From: CAYZJV01 sp964473245
GTDB taxonomy: Bacteria > Spirochaetota > Spirochaetia > Sphaerochaetales > Sphaerochaetaceae
Direction of reading: 5' to 3'
Length of the DNA stretch: 9,248 nt
NCBI GenBank assembly: GCA_964473245.1
Contig: CAYYOL010000061.1
Coordinates: 1 to 9,248, forward strand
Shown here: piece by piece, positions 1 through 5,612 of the stretch
How positions within the stretch are numbered: position 1 is the stretch's first letter
Layout: every line of letters starts with the position of its first letter
Position numbers and translations under genes: made by a program
Notes under the pieces: model-generated
Databases searched by the model: none
Seen by the model: the letters and a program-made list of their open reading frames with translations, nothing else
Told to the model about the DNA's origin: nothing

Positions 1-72
1 CTGATGAAAAAACCCAAGAAACAATTTAGTGGACATTACTCTTTACAAGAAACCCGCGTTTACACTCGTTAA
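1..72 (+). CDS. Possible 3' end of an unidentified upstream gene (partial)
   Basis: Frame 1 is open from the left edge to a TAA at 70-72, giving a basic 23-residue tail that includes MKKPKKQFSGHY. The other two forward frames close early. The reading stops 17 bases before the serpin ATG, a spacing typical of tandem genes, so this could be the last codons of a co-directional gene and the serpin could be co-transcribed with it. The stretch is too short to recognise a family and may be non-coding leader instead. An ATG at 4-6 exists, but nothing upstream is visible to judge it. Confidence 0.3.
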   Translation: MMKKPKKQFSGHYSLQETRVYTR

Positions 73-83
73 AGGTGAGGAGG
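73..83 (+). promoter_or_regulatory. Ribosome binding site deciding the serpin start
   Basis: The purine-rich stretch AGGTGAGGAGG ends six bases before the ATG at 90. The in-frame GTG at 75 lies inside this Shine-Dalgarno sequence and would add MRRSL in front of a normal signal peptide, so ATG at 90 is the better start. No convincing sigma-70 promoter was found in the 89 bases upstream. Confidence 0.7.
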
Positions 84-89
84 TCTCTC

Positions 90-1265
90 ATGAAACGTGC
101 GATCCTGATTATTGTGGTGTGTATGCTCTGTATGTCTCTCCAACTCCCTGCAGCTGCTTTTTACGAACATCAGAGCCAGGTACAGCCGCGAAACAGTAGA
201 AACGAGTTCGGCTCTCTCTTTTTCCAGACCATGGTGGCACAAGAACCAGATAATATTCTGATCTCACCAGTATCGGTTCACTCGGCTCTCTCGATCACTG
301 CCAGAGGGGCGAACGGCTCAACTGCCGACCAGATGAGAAACCTGCTCTCTCCCGATGAAGCCTTTGGAGCAGTGGATGGAGCTGAGCACGGACTCTCGAT
401 TGCGAATTCGATCTGGGTACATGAGACCTATCCGCTCTCTCAACGATTCTCTCACGATGTTGCCACGGACTTCGGTGCATCAGTCGAACGCCTCGACTTT
501 CTCGATCCACGTGGCGCCGACACCATCAACGATTGGGTGTCCCATGCCACGAACCATACCATCACCTCGATCATCGACGACCTCGAACCGGATATGCGCA
601 TGATCATTGTCAACGCTGTCCATTTTCTCGGTGAATGGGTCATGCAGTTCGATCCAAACGATACCCGTGAGAGAGTATTCTACGCCCCCAGAGGTTCTTA
701 CGCTACAGATTTCATGCACAACGAGGCATCCATGCTCCGATTCGAACTACAAGGTGCTCAAGGTGTGGTGCTTCCCTACACAGGCAATCGTTTTCGCTTC
801 TTCGCACTGCTTCCCCCAGGTGATATGGAAGTCGGTCAGTGGACAGGTGAACTCGGTTCACAGCTCATCGACTCGGTGTACAATGCCATGGGTTCTGCGA
901 GAAGTGAACGAACGAGACTTGCACTTCCGAAATTCATCGACCGGTTCGACAGTGAACTCTCGAGTCCTCTGAAAGCAATGGGCATGACCGACCCCTTCGA
1001 TCCAAGCATAGCCGACTTCTCGGGTATGAATGAACAGGGTATGCGGGACTTGTTTGTTGACGAGGTTCTACACAAGACATTCATCCGCGTAGACGAGGAG
1101 GGTACAGAGGCCGCTGCAGTGACCGCTGTGGTCATGCGACTCACCAGTATAATGCCCAGCGGTACACCGCTGATCTTCGACCGCCCGTTCCTGTACGGAC
1201 TGATCGATACCGAAACCGAAAGCGCGCTCTTTCTGGGCATCATGCGCTCTCCCGAATCCCCGTAG
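90..1265 (+). CDS. Secreted serpin (serine/cysteine protease inhibitor family, I4)
   Basis: A 391-residue serpin, close to the usual 370-420. The N-terminus is a Sec signal peptide: K2 R3, hydrophobic residues 4-19, and a probable signal peptidase I site after AAA at 21-23. There is no lipobox, and the mature chain has no cysteine, so export to periplasm or medium is likely. Serpin landmarks in order are NILISPVSVHSALS near residues 55-68, NAVHFLGEW at 175-183 (breach tryptophan), LPKF before strand s5/s6, the reactive-loop hinge EEGTEAAAV at 336-344, and the C-terminal DRPFLYGL and ALFLGIM strands. The hinge has Thr at P14 and small residues at P12-P10, as in inhibitory serpins that insert the loop into sheet A and trap the protease. 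P1 cannot be fixed; R350, L351, T352 and M355 are candidates. The helix-D region is unusually short. The target protease is unknown. The gene converges on gcvPB with a 17-bp gap and no visible terminator. Confidence 0.95.
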   Translation: MKRAILIIVVCMLCMSLQLPAAAFYEHQSQVQPRNSRNEFGSLFFQTMVAQEPDNILISPVSVHSALSITARGANGSTADQMRNLLSPDEAFGAVDGAEHGLSIANSIWVHETYPLSQRFSHDVATDFGASVERLDFLDPRGADTINDWVSHATNHTITSIIDDLEPDMRMIIVNAVHFLGEWVMQFDPNDTRERVFYAPRGSYATDFMHNEASMLRFELQGAQGVVLPYTGNRFRFFALLPPGDMEVGQWTGELGSQLIDSVYNAMGSARSERTRLALPKFIDRFDSELSSPLKAMGMTDPFDPSIADFSGMNEQGMRDLFVDEVLHKTFIRVDEEGTEAAAVTAVVMRLTSIMPSGTPLIFDRPFLYGLIDTETESALFLGIMRSPESP

Positions 1266-1282
1266 GCCGCTTGCGTGCAGAA

Positions 1283-2737
1283 CTAGGATTCTCTATCTGG
1301 TTTCCAACGGAGTTTTGGATACTTCGCTGCTCGGACTTCGTCGAGTCTGCGCACCTCGGTAGATACCGGAGCCTCTTTGAGTTGTTGAGGATTCGTCTCG
1401 GCCAATTTCGCCAAGTCGATCAATGTATCGATGAGATCGTCTAGATCTTCGAGTGACTCAGTCTCGGTCGGTTCGATCATGAGTGCTTCGCCCACGATGA
1501 GCGGAAAATACATGGTAGGTGGATGAAATCCATGATCGAGCAGGGCCTTGGAGAAGTCGAGCGCAGTCACACCATACCGCTCCTTGTAGGTGAGTAGCGA
1601 AAGGACGAATTCATGCATGCACACAGAGCCGTATGGGTGCGCGAAGGTCTCTTTCAGCCGACTCAAACAGTAGTTCGCATTCAGTACGGCATGTTCCGAT
1701 GCCGCACGCAACCCCTGAGAGCCCATGGTGAGCACGTAGGCGTAGGCACGAACCAATACAAGATAGTTTCCCCAGAAACCACTTACCCGCCCGATGGAAT
1801 CGGGTAGATCCCATTTCAGCATATACGTTCCATGTTCTCGAACTATATCGGGCTTGGGGAGAAACGGTCTCAGCGTCTCGGTAACCAATACCGGTCCAGC
1901 TCCCGGACCTCCTCCCCCATGAGGTGTAGAGAATGTCTTATGCAGGTTCAGGTGCACGATATCGAAACCCATGTCCCCAGGGCGAACTTTACCCATGATG
2001 GCATTGAGATTGGCTCCATCATAGTAGAGAAGTGCACCATGGCGGTGCACCATCGATGCAATACGTACGATGTCCTGTTCGAAGAACCCGAGCGTATTCG
2101 GATTGGTGAGCATGATCGCTGCTACGGTGTCATCGAGACAACGTTCGAGTGCATCCATGTCCACCAGGCCTCGATTGTCGGTCGGCACTTCAGTCACTGA
2201 AAAGCCATTCAGTGTCGCCGATGCAGGGTTCGTTCCATGAGCCGATACGGGTACGAGAACTCTCGTCCGACGTGCATCGTCTCTCTTCGCGTGATAGGCT
2301 CTCACGATTTTAAGCCCGGTATATTCTCCGTGTGCTCCAGCTGCAGGCTGGAGGGAACCCCATGCCATGCCGGTGATATGCGAAAGCGATGTAATCAGCT
2401 CATGCATGACCGCAAGCGAACCTTGGACGCTCTCGTGCTGCTGCAGTGGATGGATATCGGTGAAACCGGCCAGCCTCGCAACGACATTGTGCATCTTCGG
2501 GTTGTACTTCATGGTACATGATCCCAGGGGGTAGAGCCCATGGTCCACACCGAAGGTTCGCTTCGCCAGAAGCGAGAAGTGACGCACGACATCGAGTTCA
2601 GACAGGCAGGGAAGCTGTGGCTCCTCACGACGCCTGAGTAGTTCAGGAGCCGCTGGGTACCGGGGAACATCCGATACGGGATAGCTGTACCCGATCCGCC
2701 CAGGTCGAGAGCGCTCGAACACCAGAGGAATACTCAT
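1283..2737 (-). CDS. gcvPB: Glycine dehydrogenase (aminomethyl-transferring) subunit 2, P-protein C-terminal half
   Basis: A complete 484-residue GcvPB, the usual length for the split form. With GcvPA it forms the PLP-dependent P-protein of the cytoplasmic glycine cleavage system. That enzyme decarboxylates glycine and transfers the aminomethyl group to lipoyl-GcvH. The PLP lysine is K267 in NLHKTFSTPHGGGGPG, the family active-site signature. Other hallmarks are YPLGSCTMKYNPK at 69-81, LQPAAGAHGEYTG near 129-141, and HGTNPASA near 167-174. The start ATG (2735-2737) overlaps the gcvPA stop by four bases (ATGA type), and AAGGAGG lies at 2745-2751 within gcvPA, so the two subunits are probably translationally coupled. 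It is the last gene of the leftward block and ends 17 bp from the convergent serpin. Confidence 0.97.
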   Translation of the reverse strand: MSIPLVFERSRPGRIGYSYPVSDVPRYPAAPELLRRREEPQLPCLSELDVVRHFSLLAKRTFGVDHGLYPLGSCTMKYNPKMHNVVARLAGFTDIHPLQQHESVQGSLAVMHELITSLSHITGMAWGSLQPAAGAHGEYTGLKIVRAYHAKRDDARRTRVLVPVSAHGTNPASATLNGFSVTEVPTDNRGLVDMDALERCLDDTVAAIMLTNPNTLGFFEQDIVRIASMVHRHGALLYYDGANLNAIMGKVRPGDMGFDIVHLNLHKTFSTPHGGGGPGAGPVLVTETLRPFLPKPDIVREHGTYMLKWDLPDSIGRVSGFWGNYLVLVRAYAYVLTMGSQGLRAASEHAVLNANYCLSRLKETFAHPYGSVCMHEFVLSLLTYKERYGVTALDFSKALLDHGFHPPTMYFPLIVGEALMIEPTETESLEDLDDLIDTLIDLAKLAETNPQQLKEAPVSTEVRRLDEVRAAKYPKLRWKPDRES

Positions 2738-4086
2738 GACAGTGCCTCCTTGACGATCGAGCTATAGCGATCGAGTTCGGCTCGAGTCCGTTTCTCGGTC
2801 ACAGCGATCACGACGGTTGTTGCATCGCTCCCCTTCCCTGTGAGTTCGCCTAATCGTACCCCTCCATGGATTCCCTGATCGCTTAGTGCCTCCAGCACCC
2901 GTTCCATCTGCTCCTTGGATTCGAATGTTAGAGGGAACTCGGTCCAGAAGGGGGCATCAAGATCGACCGAAACACCGGAGATCCGGCTAAGCGAATCTGC
3001 GAGGTAGTGTGACTTGTCCCAACTCTGCTGTGCCGCTTCGGCCATCCCGTGGTATCCGACTAGAGATATGTGCATGCTGGTAGTGAGTGCAGCGAGCGCC
3101 TGATTGGAACAGATGTTGCTCGTTGCCCGCTCCCGTTTGATATGCTGTTCACGAGCCTGGAGTGTCAGTGTGTAGGCTCGTCTACCCTCGATATCGACTG
3201 TCTCACCGACGACTCTTCCAGGAATCTTCCGTAGTAGCGACTCTTTCACCGCCATGTATCCACACGAAGGGCCACCGAATGCCATGGGCAATCCAAGCGG
3301 CTGCGTATCTCCGATTGCGATATCTGCACCCCACTCAGCCTGAGATCGTTGCAGAGCAAGTGAGAGGGGATCACTGGAGATGGTCAATGAAGCGTGCTGT
3401 TCATGAATAGACTCGGCCAGATTACTGTAATCTTCCAGATAGCCGTATCTATTCGGACTTTGTACGATAACTCCGGCAACCGAGTTGTCGAGCATACCGA
3501 TGATCGCTTCGCAGTCGGTTCGCCGTTCTCGCTCTGGGACGATCAGTATCCTGAATGCCGTGCCAAAAGCCCAGGTTGTAAGGACCTCGAGGGTGAACGG
3601 ATGCACGGTCTCCGAGACGAGCACGACAGAACTCTTTCTCTTGTTGGCGAGCATGACCGCGGCTGCCTCTGCAGCTGCAGTGTGGCCGTCGTACAGCGAT
3701 GCGTTCGCCACGTCGAGTCCTGTGAGCTGACAGATCATCGTTTGAAACTCGAAGATCGCCTGTAGTAGCCCCTGTGATATCTCCGGTTGGTATGGGGTGT
3801 AGGCAGTCACGAAAGAGGGTTGCGACGCCAGTTCGGTTACCGCAGAGGGGATGATCCGATCATACATGCCCATGCCGAGAAACGAGATTCCCGGTCTGTT
3901 CATGGCAGCGAGACCTTTCATGCGTCTGAGCACCTCCTCTTCCGAGAGAGGCCCTTCTATGGGGAGATCTTGTGTATATGTTATCTCTTGCGGAACCGGG
4001 GAGAACAGCTCGTCGATCGATGAGACACCAATCGCTTTGAGCATGCGTTCCCTATCCGAATCGGTGTGGGGAATGTAGGGGATCAT
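2734..4086 (-). CDS. gcvPA: Glycine dehydrogenase (aminomethyl-transferring) subunit 1, P-protein N-terminal half
   Basis: A complete 450-residue GcvPA, normal for split P-proteins. It lacks the PLP lysine, which is in GcvPB, but contributes to the active site of the heterotetramer. Family motifs visible are YIPHTDSDRERML at the N-terminus, SFLGMGMYDRIIP, TAYTPYQPEISQG, and the SLYDGHTAAAEA segment that contacts cofactor and substrate. The C-terminal half carries the QAREQHIKRERATSNICSNQ stretch. ATG at 4086 is preceded by GGAGG at 4091-4095, four bases away, a short but workable spacing. The 180-bp leader between this gene and the upstream outer-membrane gene holds a direct repeat and a weak promoter candidate, so gcvPAB may have its own transcript besides read-through from glyA-gcvH. 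Confidence 0.96.
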   Translation of the reverse strand: MIPYIPHTDSDRERMLKAIGVSSIDELFSPVPQEITYTQDLPIEGPLSEEEVLRRMKGLAAMNRPGISFLGMGMYDRIIPSAVTELASQPSFVTAYTPYQPEISQGLLQAIFEFQTMICQLTGLDVANASLYDGHTAAAEAAAVMLANKRKSSVVLVSETVHPFTLEVLTTWAFGTAFRILIVPERERRTDCEAIIGMLDNSVAGVIVQSPNRYGYLEDYSNLAESIHEQHASLTISSDPLSLALQRSQAEWGADIAIGDTQPLGLPMAFGGPSCGYMAVKESLLRKIPGRVVGETVDIEGRRAYTLTLQAREQHIKRERATSNICSNQALAALTTSMHISLVGYHGMAEAAQQSWDKSHYLADSLSRISGVSVDLDAPFWTEFPLTFESKEQMERVLEALSDQGIHGGVRLGELTGKGSDATTVVIAVTEKRTRAELDRYSSIVKEALS

Positions 4087-4097
4087 GACACCTCCGA

Positions 4098-4152
4098 ACG
4101 CTCAGTGTACTGTAAAAAATGCCTCTGGTAAACTATCGATCACGCTCAGTGT
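4098..4152 (-). repeat. 11-bp direct repeat upstream of gcvPA, candidate operator
   Basis: ACGCTCAGTGT occurs exactly at 4098-4108 and again at 4142-4152, 44 bp apart start to start, about four helical turns. A further partial copy, TTCAGTG, lies at 4159-4165. Read towards gcvPA the repeat is ACACTGAGCGT. The inner copy begins 12 bp upstream of the gcvPA ATG and abuts the Shine-Dalgarno; the outer copy lies inside the spacer of a weak promoter candidate. Same-face spacing is what paired regulator sites look like. That role is an inference. Confidence 0.45.
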
Positions 4153-4161
4153 GGTTGTTCA
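4132..4161 (-). promoter_or_regulatory. Weak sigma-70-like promoter candidate for gcvPAB
   Basis: On the minus strand TGAACA (4156-4161) and GATAGT (4132-4137) are separated by 18 bp; each matches four of six consensus bases. It would give a leader of about 40 nt before gcvPA. The match is poor on its own; the overlapping 11-bp repeat is the main reason to mention it. Confidence 0.25.
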
Positions 4162-4205
4162 GTGATTACCATACCCTATACCTTTTCACACGAGAGATCA
4201 TCTCA

Positions 4206-4249
4206 GCAGACCCCTCATACAACGGGTTTCACCATTACCGAGGGGCTGC
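4206..4249 (-). other. Stem-loop downstream of the outer-membrane protein gene
   Basis: GCAG-A-CCCCTC (4206-4216) pairs with GAGGGGCTGC (4240-4249): ten base pairs with one bulged base and a 23-nt loop that contains a small inner GGT/ACC pairing. It starts 17 nt after the outer-membrane gene's stop codon. No T run follows on the minus strand, so it is not a canonical intrinsic terminator. It could be a processing or stabilising hairpin that separates expression of the upstream genes from gcvPAB. The rest of the 180-bp interval has no credible coding sequence. Confidence 0.35.
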
Positions 4250-4266
4250 CATACGAGAAGTCTCTC

Positions 4267-5121
4267 CTATTTTGACCACCTCATACCGACGGTCGCGGTG
4301 ACGGTCGCAATATTGTTCTGCGAGTAGGGTTGCTCGCCATCGGTCCACGTATTGCCGATGTTCTCACTTACCCCGTCCGCAGTTCCTCCGAAGAACCGGG
4401 CAACGCCGAACAGTTCCCACTGGTCTGCCACCTGATAGCCCATACGAAGTGAAGCATCGAGAATCGATCCTTCGAACTTAAAATCGGCTCCATTGAAAAA
4501 TTCCGAACTGGCATACGATCCGGCAATGTCCGCACCGAGTGTGAGCCCGAAGGGGAACCGGTATTCACTGTATATTGCGAGAGCAGGGACGAGTCCGACG
4601 TTGTTCGTGACAAAGAGACCCTGTGAATCGTCCAAGGCCTTGAGTTGGATCGAGACGTTTCGGATCTGCAACACCATACCGAGCCCGAGGATGGCATTCT
4701 CGTGCTTGCCGAGTATATCGTAGGTGTAGGAGAACCGGTAGAAGGGGAAACTGTAGGTGACCTCAACGGGAGTCTCTTCTGTAAACGTCGCAGATCCATC
4801 GGGTGTCCCTACATAGATATCGCCTTGCAATGATACATTGGTGACCAGCTCGAATGGCTGATATGTCAACCATGCCCGGTGCCTGCCTGCGATCGTGGCA
4901 CCCACACTGTATCGGGAGAAGGGATAGAGTCTATCCTGTCCTCCCTGTGCCCTGAAGTCGAACAGGGGGGCAGTGTCTGCATCGGGTCCATTACGGTAGG
5001 TGTGGTGGAGCACGGCGATCGTTCCCTGCTCGGTCTCCACAAAAGGTACGAAGGATACCGCAGAGAGAGTGGAAACCACAAAGATGAGAAGAATGATCGA
5101 TACGAATGACGTGCGTTTCAT
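4267..5121 (-). CDS. Predicted outer-membrane beta-barrel protein of unknown function
   Basis: A 284-residue protein from ATG at 5121, giving K2 R3 and a hydrophobic core at about residues 6-18 with cleavage probably near 21-23. A TTG at 5139 could extend it by six residues, but the ATG preceded by GAAGG gives the cleaner signal peptide. The mature chain has no cysteine and no long hydrophobic helix. It is rich in alternating polar/hydrophobic strands with many Tyr, Phe and Gly residues, for example FPFYRFSYTYDIL, LGLGMVLQIRNVSIQL and ILDASLRMGY. It ends with the amphipathic strand ATVTATVGMRW, close to the aromatic C-terminal strand of outer-membrane barrels. I do not recognise a named family. 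It sits in the same orientation inside the glyA-gcvH-gcvPA-gcvPB block, 75 bp after gcvH. It could be a porin-like or structural protein, and its link to glycine metabolism is only positional. Confidence 0.75.
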   Translation of the reverse strand: MKRTSFVSIILLIFVVSTLSAVSFVPFVETEQGTIAVLHHTYRNGPDADTAPLFDFRAQGGQDRLYPFSRYSVGATIAGRHRAWLTYQPFELVTNVSLQGDIYVGTPDGSATFTEETPVEVTYSFPFYRFSYTYDILGKHENAILGLGMVLQIRNVSIQLKALDDSQGLFVTNNVGLVPALAIYSEYRFPFGLTLGADIAGSYASSEFFNGADFKFEGSILDASLRMGYQVADQWELFGVARFFGGTADGVSENIGNTWTDGEQPYSQNNIATVTATVGMRWSK

Positions 5122-5183
5122 AGCGCCTTCAGATTTCAAAATTGTATTTGATTCAATTTACTGGAAGCGCGGTACATTATCTA

Positions 5184-5196
5184 GTGATATTATCAC
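5184..5196. promoter_or_regulatory. Palindrome GTGATATTATCAC adjoining the gcvH stop
   Basis: Two perfect 6-bp arms flank one central base, directly after the gcvH TAG at 5197-5199. On the minus strand the AT-rich segment holds two GATAAT boxes, but no good -35 element was found at proper spacing for either. It may be an operator or weak promoter for the outer-membrane gene 63 bp downstream. The hairpin is too short and AT-rich to be an effective terminator. Confidence 0.3.
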
Positions 5197-5586
5197 CTAT
5201 TCTGCTAAAGTCTCCAGAAAAGCTTCGTATCCCGCGGCATCGAGCATGTTTTCGACATCCTCTGGATCAAAATCCTTGAGTGTGTAGAGATGGTTCTCGT
5301 AACTGTCGTCGTTTATCAGCTCGGGAGAACTCTCGAGTTCCTCATTCACAGAGTCCACAGTACCGGTGATCGGGTTGATGATGGCACTCGCGGCCTTCAC
5401 CGATTCAATGTTGGCAATCTCCTCGTTCGCTTCGAACTCATCTCCCACAGGAGGCAGTTCCACATAGACCACCTCCCCCAACGAATCCTGTGCATAGTCG
5501 GTTATCCCGACGATAGCAGTATCACCTTCAACACGAACCCATTCATGATCCTTGGAATACCGCAAGTCTGCAGGAATCTTACTCAT
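5197..5586 (-). CDS. gcvH: Glycine cleavage system H protein (lipoyl carrier)
   Basis: A complete 129-residue H protein, the typical size. It carries the lipoyl arm that accepts the aminomethyl group from the P-protein and shuttles it to the T-protein and then to dihydrolipoamide dehydrogenase in the cytoplasm. The lipoylated lysine is K64 in the ANIESVKAASAI motif. The N-terminal DLRYSKDHEWVRVEGDTAIVGIT and C-terminal YENHLYTLKDF segments are family hallmarks. The ATG is preceded by AAGGAG at 5593-5598. It lies 26 bp after glyA, so the two are almost certainly co-transcribed. No gcvT accompanies it; GcvH must work with a T-protein encoded elsewhere, or else serve another lipoate role. Confidence 0.97.
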   Translation of the reverse strand: MSKIPADLRYSKDHEWVRVEGDTAIVGITDYAQDSLGEVVYVELPPVGDEFEANEEIANIESVKAASAIINPITGTVDSVNEELESSPELINDDSYENHLYTLKDFDPEDVENMLDAAGYEAFLETLAE

Positions 5587-5612
5587 GGCACACTCCTTAT
5601 TTCAGTTCTCTG

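Noticed and set aside
75..89. GTG start extending the serpin by five residues
   Set aside because: The GTG is inside the Shine-Dalgarno sequence; ATG at 90 has ideal spacing and gives a standard signal peptide.
211..441. Four GCTCTCTC words in the first part of the serpin gene (211, 285, 344, 434)
   Set aside because: They fall in different codon phases and encode common Leu/Ser pairs; preference for CTC and TCT codons explains them, with no regular spacing.
836..1243. A 135-codon open frame on the minus strand opposite the serpin
   Set aside because: It lies wholly inside a well-supported gene, has no domain-like composition or ribosome binding site I could find, and is best explained by codon bias of the serpin.
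1832..2200. A 122-codon open frame on the plus strand opposite gcvPB, and similar ones opposite gcvPA (3394-3765) and glyA (5682-6140, 6162-6533)
   Set aside because: All are antisense to conserved enzymes and their translations look like random reverse-complement products.
4119..4301. A 60-codon plus-strand frame spanning the gap between the barrel gene and gcvPA
   Set aside because: It has no ribosome binding site, runs into the barrel gene's coding end on the other strand, and gives no recognisable protein.
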